Source of the DNA: JAUWCL01 sp964599375
GTDB taxonomy: Bacteria; Krumholzibacteriota; Krumholzibacteriia; Krumholzibacteriales; Krumholzibacteriaceae
Direction: 5' to 3'
DNA length: 64,000 bases
Assembly (NCBI GenBank): GCA_964599375.1
Contig: CAZREW010000016.1
Span: 1 to 64,000 of the forward strand
The notes below the pieces were generated by a model that worked only from the letters and a program-made list of their open reading frames with translations, had not been told where the DNA came from and did no database searches. Made by a program: the position numbers and the translations under genes. Positions within the stretch are counted from its first letter, which is position 1, and every line of letters begins with the position of its first letter. This document shows, piece by piece, positions 16,933 through 26,098 of this stretch.

Positions 16933-18336
16933 TTGACAATGAGGCCCCGGCTCGCGATGCTCCTTACGGGCAGGTATCTCAAGCAGGCGCTCCAGCAGGA
17001 AAGACAGGGGATATCCCGTGAAGAAAGGGATCTCTTGAGGCAATCGATAGTCACGATCCTCCCTGTGATTCTGCTTATGCTGTGTGATTCATCGGCGGCG
17101 GCCGCCCAGGAAGAAGACTCCCATGTCTATGGCCGGATAGTGGCAGAGATCAGGGTTATCGGGCTCAAGACGACAAAGGTCGACATCGTCGAACGTGAGC
17201 TGAAAACCAGGGTCGGCGAACCCTTCACCAGGGAAAACGAGCAGAAGGACTACGAGAGCCTCGACAGGCTCCAGATCTTCAGCGAGATAAAGATATATCC
17301 CGCTCTCGGCGATGCCGGACTCGTCGTCTTCATAGAGGTCAAGGAGACATTCCCCTATCTTCCCGTGATCAGTCTCGATATAAGCGATGAGAACGGTCTC
17401 TCGGCCGGAGGCGGCCTCAAGTCGGTCAATCTGCTCGGCAGGGCGCTTTATTTCTCCGGCCAGGCAAGGTTCGGAGGCGAGACCGCCGTGGAGATCGAAC
17501 TTCGCAATCCATGGGTGGCAGGTAACCACATCGGGTATGCCACGGAGTACTATTACCGGAACAGAGACAACGTGATACACGGGTTCTTCGAGACGGCGAA
17601 CGAGGTGTACCTGCTCGTGAGGGGCTACGTGAGAGAGAACGGCAGGCTCGGAGTCCAGGTGTTCTATCAGGGGATCCAGAGCGACACCGACGGCAGGACA
17701 CTTAGCCCGGGCAATATCGATCATGTCATATACGGGAGCCTGGTCGCGGGATACGACAGCCGTGACCTGGCTACCAATCCTCACGAGGGATGGTGGTCGA
17801 GCGTCGACATAGTCAGGTCGGGGCTGTTCGGGACCGACAGCGATTTCTGGCAGGGCAACTTCGACCTAAGGAGGTTCCAGCCCCTCGCCAGCGGCCAGAC
17901 TCTAGGGCTGTTCTCGCTCTACACCGCTACGACCGGAACGGTGGGGATCGAGGTGGCGCCCTGGCAGACGTTCGGAATAGGGGGGAGCAACACGATCAGG
18001 GGTTATGATATCGGGGCGAAGGGCGGTAAGAACCAGTTTATAAATACTATAGAGTACCGGTGGAACTTTGTTCAACCGAGGCCTTTCTCCGTGTCAGGGA
18101 TAACGGCTTCCCTTGGCCTGCAGCTCGCGTTCTTCACCGACTTCGGCTCGGCGTGGAACACTAGGGAGGAGTTCAGACGGAATTTCATCTGGGGTGGAGG
18201 GACCGGGCTGCGGCTTATCGTCCCATATGTCGGGCTTGTGCGCTTGGACCTCGGTTTCGGGCAAGACGATCCATGGATCGTCTTTCATATAGGCACAGGC
18301 GAGAAATCGATGCGGCAGAGGGAGAGGGTCAGGTAG
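16933..18336 (+). CDS. Short Omp85/BamA-TamA family outer membrane protein with one POTRA domain
   Basis: The mature part has a single POTRA domain (IVAEIRVIGLKTTKVDIVER through GLVVFIEVKET) followed by a C-terminal 16-strand surface-antigen barrel with GIGGSNTIRGYD (the conserved IRGY loop motif) and LRLIVPYVGLVRLDLGFG near the end. The open frame begins with TTG at 16933, right after the ypeA stop, but the real signal peptide (SIVTILPVILLMLCDSSAAAAQ) lies about 35 residues in. A TTG at 17035 behind AAAGGGA would give a normal signal peptide and may be the true start. BamA itself has five POTRAs, so this is a different Omp85 branch, perhaps a patatin- or TamA-like assembly or secretion pore. 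Confidence 0.85.
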   Translation: MTMRPRLAMLLTGRYLKQALQQERQGISREERDLLRQSIVTILPVILLMLCDSSAAAAQEEDSHVYGRIVAEIRVIGLKTTKVDIVERELKTRVGEPFTRENEQKDYESLDRLQIFSEIKIYPALGDAGLVVFIEVKETFPYLPVISLDISDENGLSAGGGLKSVNLLGRALYFSGQARFGGETAVEIELRNPWVAGNHIGYATEYYYRNRDNVIHGFFETANEVYLLVRGYVRENGRLGVQVFYQGIQSDTDGRTLSPGNIDHVIYGSLVAGYDSRDLATNPHEGWWSSVDIVRSGLFGTDSDFWQGNFDLRRFQPLASGQTLGLFSLYTATTGTVGIEVAPWQTFGIGGSNTIRGYDIGAKGGKNQFINTIEYRWNFVQPRPFSVSGITASLGLQLAFFTDFGSAWNTREEFRRNFIWGGGTGLRLIVPYVGLVRLDLGFGQDDPWIVFHIGTGEKSMRQRERVR

Positions 18337-18360
18337 GAGGCTCTTTTACGAGCAGGCGGC

Positions 18361-19212
18361 TCATGGATCGCCTGGGGGCGCGGGCTTCAGCATGACCCAG
18401 AGGGGAACGTGGTCGCTCGCCTCCCCCTCCTCGAACTTTCCGGTGGAGATCACTTCGAATCCCTTCACGAATATATGATCGAGCTCCATCTTCCACAGTC
18501 CAGAGGGCAGGACCCTCGCCGTCCAGCCTGCTCCCGAGCTCGCTCTTTTAAAACCGGAGGAGACGAACGACTCCTCGATATCCTTAACGTTCCTTCCGAA
18601 AGGGGTGTTGAAATCCCCCGCAATGATTATGTGCGTGTACTCTTTCGAGACGGCTCTGACGAGCGAATCCGCCTGCTCGAGCCTCTTGTCATAGTTCATC
18701 AAGAAGGTCTCAGTATGGACGCTGAAGACCCTTATCCTGAGGCTTCCGGCGGTGACCGTCGCGCCCACCGCGATCCTCTTCTGGTCGTCGGTGGGTTTCG
18801 AGAACGGTAGGATGACCTTCCTGAAATCCCGGATCGGCCATCTCGACAGTATCGCGTTCCCGAAGTCCCTTCCGGTGGCTCTATGGACTGAAGCGGGATA
18901 GTAAACGTACTCGAGGTCAAGGCTGTCCGCGATGGCACGCACTCCTTCGCCGTCCATCTCCTGGAGCATAATGATATCGGCGAACATGAGGCGGGGGACC
19001 GTCCTGAACTCTTTGATCGCCGTATCGATCTTTCTGCCGAATTTCACATTATACGATATGACCTTGATCGAGTCCGGAGTCGCTTTCAGGGTTGCGGGAC
19101 CGGCGAAATTCCCGTCGGACCTCGGGCCATCAGGATCGGGATAGTTGCTGATCGAACCGCATGAAAGAGCTGCAAGCACCAGCAGCATAATGTATACAGC
19201 AGATCTTTTCAT
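18361..19212 (-). CDS. Endonuclease/exonuclease/phosphatase family protein, probable lipoprotein
   Basis: The EEP fold is shown by its four metal/phosphate motifs: ISYNVKFG (Asn), MLQEMDGEG (Glu), IIAGDFNTPFG (Asp-x-Asn) and EASDHVPLWVML (Asp-His). The N-terminus MKRSAVYIMLLVLAALSC looks like a lipoprotein signal with Cys near residue 18, though the box ALSC is not canonical. ATG 19212 is preferred over 19230. Exported EEP proteins act on nucleic acids, phosphoinositides or other phosphodiesters; the substrate here is unknown. Confidence 0.85.
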   Translation of the reverse strand: MKRSAVYIMLLVLAALSCGSISNYPDPDGPRSDGNFAGPATLKATPDSIKVISYNVKFGRKIDTAIKEFRTVPRLMFADIIMLQEMDGEGVRAIADSLDLEYVYYPASVHRATGRDFGNAILSRWPIRDFRKVILPFSKPTDDQKRIAVGATVTAGSLRIRVFSVHTETFLMNYDKRLEQADSLVRAVSKEYTHIIIAGDFNTPFGRNVKDIEESFVSSGFKRASSGAGWTARVLPSGLWKMELDHIFVKGFEVISTGKFEEGEASDHVPLWVMLKPAPPGDP

Positions 19213-19391
19213 AACGCCTGTCTCCGCCACCCGCCGGTAAAAGGAATCCTTGACATCCGGATTAATATACTAACAACTGGCCACAGACAATGATATTATA
19301 CCGGCCTGTCGACGAGGACTGGTGTCCGGGGACATACTACGGCATACGAGGATCCGGTACTGACCGGGTCAGGTCCGCGGGAGGTGCGGAA

Positions 19392-19934
19392 ATGAAGAAT
19401 TCGGCGATCATCACGCTCGGTATCGCGGCTCTGCTGGCGTCGGGCTGTTCCTCAGTAAACACCAGCTTCGATTACGACAACCATGCTGATTTCTCAAGAT
19501 TGAAGACATTCGCCTGGATTCCGCATGAGGCCAGTACGGACGCCGCCGTACAGGCGGTACTGATGGATAACAGCCTCTTTGACCCGAGGCTCAAGAACGC
19601 TGTCAACGCCGACCTAGAGGCCAAGGGATATTCCATCACTACTGCTGATCCCGACTTTGTCATCGCCTATCACACGGGGGTGCAGGAGAAGGTCGATGTA
19701 ACGAACTGGGGCTATACATACGGGCCTTACTGGGGGCCATATGGAGACTCGATGGACGTGACACAGTACACCGAGGAGACTCTGATCCTCGATTTCATCG
19801 ACTTCGAGACAAAAAACATCATCTGGAGAGGCACGGCCCTGGAGGCGCTGCCAGGGACCAGAGATCCTGAAAAGGCCGATAAGGAGATACAGAAGACCGT
19901 CGACCAGTTGCTGGCGAAATTCCCGCCTCAGTGA
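19392..19934 (+). CDS. DUF4136 family lipoprotein
   Basis: 180 residues from ATG 19392, which has GGGAGG 7-8 nt upstream; the frame is open upstream to 19290 without a good start. The signal IITLGIAALLASGC ends in lipobox ASGC, and the mature part has the DUF4136 marks: FDYDNHADFSRLKTFAWIP at the N-terminus, DFVIAYHTGVQEK, ETLILDFIDFETKNIIWRG and the final VDQLLAKFPP. Members are envelope lipoproteins of unknown function in Bacteroidota and Proteobacteria. Confidence 0.93.
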   Translation: MKNSAIITLGIAALLASGCSSVNTSFDYDNHADFSRLKTFAWIPHEASTDAAVQAVLMDNSLFDPRLKNAVNADLEAKGYSITTADPDFVIAYHTGVQEKVDVTNWGYTYGPYWGPYGDSMDVTQYTEETLILDFIDFETKNIIWRGTALEALPGTRDPEKADKEIQKTVDQLLAKFPPQ

Positions 19935-19964
19935 TCCTGGAATCCCGCAGTAAAGACCATCATC

Positions 19965-19993
19965 GCCGCGCCGTTTTGAGGCGCGGCCTTTTT
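19965..19993 (+). terminator. Rho-independent terminator after the DUF4136 lipoprotein gene
   Basis: An 8-bp perfect stem GCCGCGCC/GGCGCGGC with loop GTTTTGA is followed by C and five T. Confidence 0.93.
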
Positions 19994-20008
19994 ATTTCCG
20001 GAATTCCC

Positions 20009-20036
20009 TTTACCGGAAGGAATCTTCGGCTATACT
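20009..20036 (+). promoter_or_regulatory. Probable sigma70 promoter for the hybrid histidine kinase gene
   Basis: TTTACC (20009-20014), a 16-nt spacer and TATACT (20031-20036) lie about 80 nt before the kinase ATG and just after the preceding terminator. Confidence 0.5.
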
Positions 20037-20116
20037 CATCAAGTCGGCCTGCCAGGTGAACATCTTCGACTTACAGCCGCCGGCGGAAGATCTCCTCTCT
20101 CTGACTGGAGTAGGCT

Positions 20117-23100
20117 ATGAAGGGGAAGATTTCACGGACCGATCTTCTCAAAAGGATAAGGGCCCTCGACGGCGGGTCCGGAGATGCCGGTTCGACCTCG
20201 GCATGGCGCGACCTCTTCTTCGACCTTTCCATAGACATGCTCTGCGTCATAGGCATGGACGGCCGCTTTATACACGTCAGCCCGGCGTGGAAGAGGACTC
20301 TCGGCTGGGGCGAGAAGGAATTTCTCGACAAGGCGCCACTCGAACTGGTCCATCCCGATGATCACGAAAGCACGGTCGCGATGCGGAAGAGACTGGCTGA
20401 AGGCGAGGAGATACTGGGATTCGAGAATCGCTACATGTGCAGCGACGGCTCATACCGGTGGATCGAATGGAACTCGTTTCCAGTTCGGGAGGCTGAGCTT
20501 GTATTCGCTGTCGCCAGGGATATAACGAGGGCGAAGAATATCGAACGGGAGCTACGCGAGAGCGAGACGAGGTACAGGCTGCTCTTCGAGCTTGCAAATG
20601 ATGCGATCTTCCTGATGAAGGAAGACATGTTCGTCGACTGCAACTCGAGGACGCTGGAGATATTCGGATGCACCCGCGAACAGATCATCGGCCATCCTCC
20701 TTACGAGTTCTCTCCGCCCAGACAGCCTGACGGAAGGGACTCGAGGGAGAAGGCGCTGGAGAAGATAAAAGCCGCGATCGAGGGAAAATTCCAGATCTTC
20801 GAATGGCAACACATACGCGCGGACGGGACACCTTTCGACGCCGAGGTGAGTCTGAACTGCCTGGGGCTCTCAGACGGCCTTTTCATCCAGGCGATAGTGA
20901 GGGATATCACAAAGCGCAAGAAAGCCGAGGAAGAGCTCGAAAGGATAAGATCGCTTCTGACCGCGGCGATCGAACAGAGCTCGGCGGGGATCCTGATCGC
21001 CGACGCCCCCGACGTCACGATAAGGGTGGCGAACCCAGCCGCGCTGGGTATCAGGGGAGACAGTACGGCCACTCTCACCGGCATACCGGCCGCGCTGCAT
21101 CCGGTCAACTGGCAGGTGTTCCACCCTGACGGCTCGATGTTCGAGCCGGAGGACCTGCCGCTCTCAAGGGCTGTGATGAGAGGGGAAATCTCGCGGAACG
21201 TCGAGGCGATAATCAGGCGTCCGGACGGTGACGAAAGGTGGGTGCTCACCAACGCCGCGCCTGTGAGGAACTTGCGTGGCGAGGTAACTGCAGGCATCGT
21301 CATATTCACGGATATAACCGAGAGAAAGATCGTCGAACAGGCCCTGAAGGAGTCGGAGGAGAAGTTCAGGAATATCGTGGAGGCCTCCCCGATGGGGATG
21401 CATCTTTATCAGCTCGGAGAGGATGGGAATCTGGTATTCATCGGCGCCAATCCAGCGGCGGAAAGAATCCTAGGTGTCGATAACAACATCTTCAAGGGAA
21501 AGACGGTCGAGGAAGCCTTCCCTCCACTGGCAGGTTCAGAGATCCCTCGAAGATACAAGGACACGGCACGGACAGGCACTCCATGGCGGAGTGAGCAGAT
21601 CGAGTACGATTTCGAAGGGATAAGAGGCGCGTTCGAGGTCTACGCTTTCCAGACCTCTCCAGGGAGGATGGCCGCGATGTTCCTCGATGTAACGGAGAGA
21701 AAGAGGACCGAGAAAGCCCTGAGGGAGAGCGAGAGCAGGTACCGGCGGATATTCGAGAACGTAAGGGAGATATACTTCGAGTCGACCATCGAGGGGGAGG
21801 TCATCGAGATCAGCCCGTCCGTGGAGGATATCCTCGGCGTAAAGAGAAAAGACGTCCTCGAGAGGAACGCGGCATTCATGAACGCGGACCCGGAAGCGAG
21901 AAAGAGATATGTAGAAATGCTGCGCAGCCAGGGTTCCGTCACCAACTATATAATCGACATCGTCGACAACGTCGGGACCGTGCACCCGGTCTCGATCACC
22001 GCGACGCTCCTGCAGCTCGAGGGTGACACCCCTCCCAGGATCGTCGGCTCGATGCGCGATATCACAGAGAGCCGGAGACTTCAGGAGCAGCTCCAGCAGG
22101 CGCAGAAGATGGAAGCGGTCGGGACCCTGGCGGGCGGCATAGCACACGATTTCAACAATATCCTGACCGCGATAATCGGGGGAACGGACCTAGTCCTGGG
22201 CATGATAAACAAGGACGATCCGGTCTACCCGACCATCAATGACATACATATGACCGGCATCAAGGCTTCGAGGCTTACAAGGCAGCTCCTGGCCTTCAGC
22301 AGGAAGCAGGTCTTCGAAGCGAAAGTCGTCGATGTCAACGGTGTCGTAGAAGAGCTCAAGCCGCTGCTCGAAAGGCTTCTGAGAGAGGATATCGAGCTGA
22401 TCCTTCATCTTGACGCGGGCGAGAAAAAGATCAAGGCCGATCCGACGCAGCTCGAGATGATGCTGATCAACCTCTCGATCAACGCTGTCGACGCGATGCC
22501 GGACGGCGGGAAGCTGATCATCGAGACCGGATCAGCCGTGCTCAAGGAAAGGCTCGTAAAGCCGCACTTCATACTCGAACCGGGAAGCTATGTACAGGTC
22601 TCGGTATCTGATACCGGCACCGGCATAGACGACAGCATCATCGACAAGATCTTCGACCCGTTCTTCACGACGAAGGAGAGGGGGAAGGGGACGGGGCTCG
22701 GCCTGGCGGTTGTCTATGGGATCGTGAAGCAGCACGGCGGGTACATATACGTCTACAGCGAGCCGGGTGAAGGCACCAGCTTCAAACTCCTGTTCCCATC
22801 GACCGGCGAAGATTTCGTCAAGAAAGAGCCGGCGAGACCGGGCGACATGGCGGCCGGGGGCAGCGAGACAGTCCTTGTAGTCGAGGACGACAGGATCGTC
22901 CTGAACCTCGTAGAGAGGATACTGAAGGAGCGGGGGTACGACGTGCATTGCGCCTCGGACGGGGAGGAGGCGCTCGATGTGGCGAAGAAGATTCACGACA
23001 GGCTCGACCTGCTGGTTACTGATGTCGTGATGCCCGGGATGAACGGGATGGAGCTGTATCGCCTGATCATGGGATTCTGTCCGCAGGTCAAGGTCCTGTT

Positions 23101-23230
23101 CATGTCTGGATATACGGACAACGTGATCATCCACAAGGGGTTCGTCGACGAAGGGCTGAAGTTCCTCCAGAAGCCCTTCACCGTAAGGGAACTCGCCGAC
23201 AAGATCAGGGATACGCTGGAGGGCCGATGA
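20117..23230 (+). CDS. Hybrid sensor histidine kinase with five PAS domains and C-terminal receiver
   Basis: 1037 residues, no signal peptide or TM helix, so cytoplasmic. Five PAS/PAC units can be followed by their DIT(E/K/R)-x-K ends: about residues 30-135, 150-270, 275-405, 410-535 and 540-655. The dimerisation domain has LAGGIAHDFNNIL with phospho-acceptor His677; the ATPase domain has N-box NLSINAVDAMPDGG and G-boxes SDTGTGID and GKGTGLGLAVVYG. A receiver domain (about 915-1037) has acidic pair VVEDD, acceptor Asp969 in LLVTDVVMPGMNG and a conserved Lys in LQKPF. There is no output domain, so phosphate must pass to a separate partner. Its stop overlaps the next start as ATGA. Confidence 0.95.
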   Translation: MKGKISRTDLLKRIRALDGGSGDAGSTSAWRDLFFDLSIDMLCVIGMDGRFIHVSPAWKRTLGWGEKEFLDKAPLELVHPDDHESTVAMRKRLAEGEEILGFENRYMCSDGSYRWIEWNSFPVREAELVFAVARDITRAKNIERELRESETRYRLLFELANDAIFLMKEDMFVDCNSRTLEIFGCTREQIIGHPPYEFSPPRQPDGRDSREKALEKIKAAIEGKFQIFEWQHIRADGTPFDAEVSLNCLGLSDGLFIQAIVRDITKRKKAEEELERIRSLLTAAIEQSSAGILIADAPDVTIRVANPAALGIRGDSTATLTGIPAALHPVNWQVFHPDGSMFEPEDLPLSRAVMRGEISRNVEAIIRRPDGDERWVLTNAAPVRNLRGEVTAGIVIFTDITERKIVEQALKESEEKFRNIVEASPMGMHLYQLGEDGNLVFIGANPAAERILGVDNNIFKGKTVEEAFPPLAGSEIPRRYKDTARTGTPWRSEQIEYDFEGIRGAFEVYAFQTSPGRMAAMFLDVTERKRTEKALRESESRYRRIFENVREIYFESTIEGEVIEISPSVEDILGVKRKDVLERNAAFMNADPEARKRYVEMLRSQGSVTNYIIDIVDNVGTVHPVSITATLLQLEGDTPPRIVGSMRDITESRRLQEQLQQAQKMEAVGTLAGGIAHDFNNILTAIIGGTDLVLGMINKDDPVYPTINDIHMTGIKASRLTRQLLAFSRKQVFEAKVVDVNGVVEELKPLLERLLREDIELILHLDAGEKKIKADPTQLEMMLINLSINAVDAMPDGGKLIIETGSAVLKERLVKPHFILEPGSYVQVSVSDTGTGIDDSIIDKIFDPFFTTKERGKGTGLGLAVVYGIVKQHGGYIYVYSEPGEGTSFKLLFPSTGEDFVKKEPARPGDMAAGGSETVLVVEDDRIVLNLVERILKERGYDVHCASDGEEALDVAKKIHDRLDLLVTDVVMPGMNGMELYRLIMGFCPQVKVLFMSGYTDNVIIHKGFVDEGLKFLQKPFTVRELADKIRDTLEGR

Positions 23231-23718
23231 GCGCGCGCCACGCCGGGGGCGGCCCATCAATGACATTCGACCTGCCCGCTTCTCCCGGCACTTACATACT
23301 TGTCCTCAGGCTCCACTGGGAAAGCGTAATCGATGTCGGAGGACTCGGAGAGCTCACATTCCCAGCCGGTACCTGCCTCTATTGCGGGAGTTCTCTAGGT
23401 TCCGGGGGCCTTGCCGCCCGTGTCGCCCACCACGCCAGGTTTCCCGAGCGGCCGAGATGGCATATCGACTACCTGAGATTCGCCGCCGTCCCCGAAGAGG
23501 TGTGGTACCTCGAATCAGGGGAAAGGCTTGAGCATGAGTGGGCGGGTATACTCTCCGGCATCGAAGGTGTCGAACAGGCTGCTCCCGGATTCGGATCCTC
23601 CGATTGCGGCTGTGTCACTCATCTGTTCCGGACGGACAGGCCGGAGATCTTCGAAATATTCAGCGGGCTCGCCGGGAGCGGCATCAGACGGTCGGTCGCT
23701 GTCAGGCTGGATGATTGA
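23227..23718 (+). CDS. DUF123 (GIY-YIG-like) family protein
   Basis: 163 residues. SPGTYILVLRL followed by FPAGTCLYCGSSLG-GLAARVAHHAR and WHIDYLRF match DUF123, a GIY-YIG nuclease-related domain often fused to or beside endonuclease III in archaea. Later parts ERLEHEWAGIL and GFGSSDCGCVTHLF also fit. The ATG overlaps the kinase stop codon by 4 nt, so translation is coupled, but a shared function is not obvious. Its 3' end overlaps the convergent aminotransferase gene by 17 nt. Confidence 0.85.
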   Translation: MSARHAGGGPSMTFDLPASPGTYILVLRLHWESVIDVGGLGELTFPAGTCLYCGSSLGSGGLAARVAHHARFPERPRWHIDYLRFAAVPEEVWYLESGERLEHEWAGILSGIEGVEQAAPGFGSSDCGCVTHLFRTDRPEIFEIFSGLAGSGIRRSVAVRLDD

Positions 23719-24556
23719 TCGTGTGGAACGCCGCCTGGATCTTTTTCGTGATGTGACCGGGGGTGCCGTCCCCCACCTTCATTCCATCCACAGAGACCAC
23801 CGGCATCACTTCCCTGGAGGTGCTCAGCACCATCATCTCTGATGCCCGATATAGTTCGTCCTCCCTTACAGGCCTCTCAGCTGCCGGAATGCCGGCGCGC
23901 GCGCAGATATCGAAGACGACCTTCTTCGTGATCCCGGGGAGCAACAGGTTCGATTCGGGATGAGTCACGACAGTACCGCTGAATACGGCGCAGAAAGTCG
24001 AGGCCGACCCTTCGGTCACGGTGCCGTTGCGCACGAATACAGCCTCTCCCGCGCCCGCGTCCTCAGCCATCTGCCTGGCGAGGACGTTCGGGAGGAGGGC
24101 GATGGACTTGATGTCGCATCTGCTCCATCGCGTGTCCGGCACGAGGATGACGGGGATGCCCCTGTCGCGCTGCTCGAACGGCGGGTCGAACTGGACGGCA
24201 TGGGCATATACGGTAGGGGCCGTACCCGCCGCGGGGAAGAGATGTGCGCGCGGCGCGGCGCCTCTTGTTATCTGGACATAGATCAGCGCTTCTGATCCAG
24301 AGAGGCCGTTTCGCTCAAGAAGCTCTGGGAACATCTCCCCGAGTCCGTCCGCCGCACCCTGCTCCATCCTGATCTCACGCAGGCTCCGCCGCAGCCGCTC
24401 GATATGCGCGTCCAGCTCGAATAGCAGCCCCCCGTAGGAACGGATCACCTCGTAGACTCCGTCAGCGAATATGAAGCCACGGTCGAGCGGCGATATGGCT
24501 GCTTTCCCGCGGGGGATGAAGCCGCCGCCGAGATATACGGATTCTTCACCCGGCAT
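23702..24556 (-). CDS. Class IV aminotransferase (D-amino-acid/branched-chain type)
   Basis: 284 residues from ATG 24556, which has AAGGAGG 9 nt upstream. The fold IV PLP-enzyme marks are present: ISPLDRGFIFADGVYEVIR at the N-terminus, the PLP lysine in DIKSIALLPNVLARQ, EAVFVRNGTVTEGSASTFCAV, LLLPGITKKVV and YRASEMMVLSTSREVMPV. The set is closest to D-alanine transaminase (Dat) but branched-chain aminotransferases and aminodeoxychorismate lyases share it. A small open frame with a signal-like sequence overlaps its start. Confidence 0.88.
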   Translation of the reverse strand: MPGEESVYLGGGFIPRGKAAISPLDRGFIFADGVYEVIRSYGGLLFELDAHIERLRRSLREIRMEQGAADGLGEMFPELLERNGLSGSEALIYVQITRGAAPRAHLFPAAGTAPTVYAHAVQFDPPFEQRDRGIPVILVPDTRWSRCDIKSIALLPNVLARQMAEDAGAGEAVFVRNGTVTEGSASTFCAVFSGTVVTHPESNLLLPGITKKVVFDICARAGIPAAERPVREDELYRASEMMVLSTSREVMPVVSVDGMKVGDGTPGHITKKIQAAFHTINHPA

Positions 24557-24638
24557 CCGCCCCGGCCTCCTTCTGAGCGGCGCACGGTTGCGCGCACAGC
24601 CGTGCCGCCAGGATGATAGAAGCTGCAAGTCTGGCCAT
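24546..24638 (-). CDS. Possible 30-residue small ORF overlapping the aminotransferase start
   Basis: ATG 24638 has GGAAGGACC just upstream and opens a 30-codon frame with a hydrophobic, signal-like start (MARLAASIILAARL) and two Cys residues. It stops 11 nt inside the aminotransferase gene, an arrangement that could couple translation. No homologue is known to me. It may be a leader peptide or chance. Confidence 0.3.
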   Translation of the reverse strand: MARLAASIILAARLCAQPCAAQKEAGADAG

Positions 24639-24834
24639 AGGTCCTTCCTTTCGGTGGATCAGCCCTTCGCGTCACTGCGTTTCCCCCGCCAGTATAGTGA
24701 AGGATGCGGCCATTTCAAGCCATATTCGAGATGGAGTCCGGCGCTTCCGGGCAAAAAACCTGTGTCGGACCGTTCTTTACCGTGTTATCATACCGCGACG
24801 AGGCCCTTAGGCAGATCTGAATGGAGAAGACAGG

Positions 24835-26061
24835 ATGAACGCATACGATATCTTCGAGGAGAGGGGTTTTATCGAGCAGTGCTCCGACACGGAGCGCTTG
24901 AGAAAGATGCTGGATAAGCCGCTCACCTGTTACATAGGCTTCGATCCTACGTCGGACAGCTTTCACTGCGGCAGCCTGGTGCCGATAATGGCGCTCGCGC
25001 ACATGCAGAGGGCCGGCCATCGCGTCATTGCGCTCATGGGAGGAGGCACGGCGATGATAGGCGACCCGAGCGGGAAGACCGAGCTGAGACAGTTGATGAC
25101 GCCGGAGCAGATCGAGGCGAATGCATCAGGGCTGAAAAAACAGCTGTCACACTTCATCGATTTTTCCAGCGATAGGGCGCTCATGCTCAACAACGCCGAA
25201 TGGCTCATGCCGCTTAACTTCATCGAGTTCCTGCGCGATATAGGCCGCCATTTCAGCGTAAACAAGATGCTTGCCGCAGAAAGCTACCGCATGCGGCTCG
25301 AGACCGGGTTGAACTTCATCGAGTTCAATTACATGCTTCTCCAGGCATACGATTTCCTGCACCTCTTCCGAGAGGAAGGCTGCACCCTGCAGATGGGGGG
25401 GAACGACCAGTGGGGGAACATCCTGGCCGGCTCGGACCTGATAAGAAGGGTCGAAGGCGGCGACGCTGAGGCGCTTACATTCCCTCTCCTGACCACCGCG
25501 GCGGGCGCCAAGATGGGCAAGACGGAGAAAGGCGCGATCTGGCTCGATCCTCAGCGTACGTCACCGTACGATTACTACCAGTACTGGATCAATACCGACG
25601 ACAGGGATGTCGGGAAATTCCTTGCCCTGTTCACATTCCTTCCCATGGAAGAGGTGACGCGCCTCTCGTCGCTCGAAGGGGCTGAGATCAGGTATGCGAA
25701 AGAGGTCCTCGCCCGGGAATGCACCGCGATACTGCACGGACAGAAGGCAGCCGCCGAGGCCATGGAAGCCTCGAGAGCGCTTTTCTCGGAGGGTGGGGCG
25801 GCGGCCGGGGACGCTGTGCCGACGTTCGAGTTCGAGCTTGCAAGGCTTAGGGAGGGAGTGCCCGTCTTCGTCATCTTCACAGAGGCCGGGCTGGTAAAGT
25901 CCCGTGGTGAGGCCCGGCGCCTTGTCCAGCAGGGCGGCGCGTACGTCAATGGAAGGCGCGTCGAGCAGTTCGACGAGAACGTCACCGCCGGCGACATCGA
26001 AGATGGATTCGTGCTTCTAAGGGCGGGCAAGAAGAAATACATGAGGTTACTTCCTGTTTAG
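24835..26061 (+). CDS. tyrS: Tyrosyl-tRNA synthetase
   Basis: 408 residues, the usual size for the bacterial TyrRS-1 form. Class I marks: YIGFDPTSDSFHCGSLVP (HIGH-equivalent), QMGGNDQWGNILAGSDLIRR for tyrosine and tRNA binding, and KMGKTEKGAIWLD (KMSKS-equivalent). An S4 RNA-binding domain fills the C-terminus (VKSRGEARRLVQQGGAYVNG). It charges tRNA-Tyr in the cytoplasm. The 206-nt upstream region shows no T-box pattern. Confidence 0.97.
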   Translation: MNAYDIFEERGFIEQCSDTERLRKMLDKPLTCYIGFDPTSDSFHCGSLVPIMALAHMQRAGHRVIALMGGGTAMIGDPSGKTELRQLMTPEQIEANASGLKKQLSHFIDFSSDRALMLNNAEWLMPLNFIEFLRDIGRHFSVNKMLAAESYRMRLETGLNFIEFNYMLLQAYDFLHLFREEGCTLQMGGNDQWGNILAGSDLIRRVEGGDAEALTFPLLTTAAGAKMGKTEKGAIWLDPQRTSPYDYYQYWINTDDRDVGKFLALFTFLPMEEVTRLSSLEGAEIRYAKEVLARECTAILHGQKAAAEAMEASRALFSEGGAAAGDAVPTFEFELARLREGVPVFVIFTEAGLVKSRGEARRLVQQGGAYVNGRRVEQFDENVTAGDIEDGFVLLRAGKKKYMRLLPV

Positions 26062-26098
26062 GCGGTATAGGCGCCTGGTGCGACGGAGGTCATGCAGG

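Noticed and set aside
19236..19300. TTGACA at about 19251 with TATACT as a plus-strand promoter for the DUF4136 lipoprotein
   Set aside because: The spacing between the two hexamers is only about 10 nt, too short for sigma70.
23702..23718. Apparent gene fusion or frameshift between DUF123 and the aminotransferase
   Set aside because: They are on opposite strands and overlap only 17 nt at their 3' ends; each is complete.
24640..24834. T-box leader before tyrS
   Set aside because: No T-box AGGGUGGNACCGCG-type antiterminator sequence and no specifier-loop structure seen.
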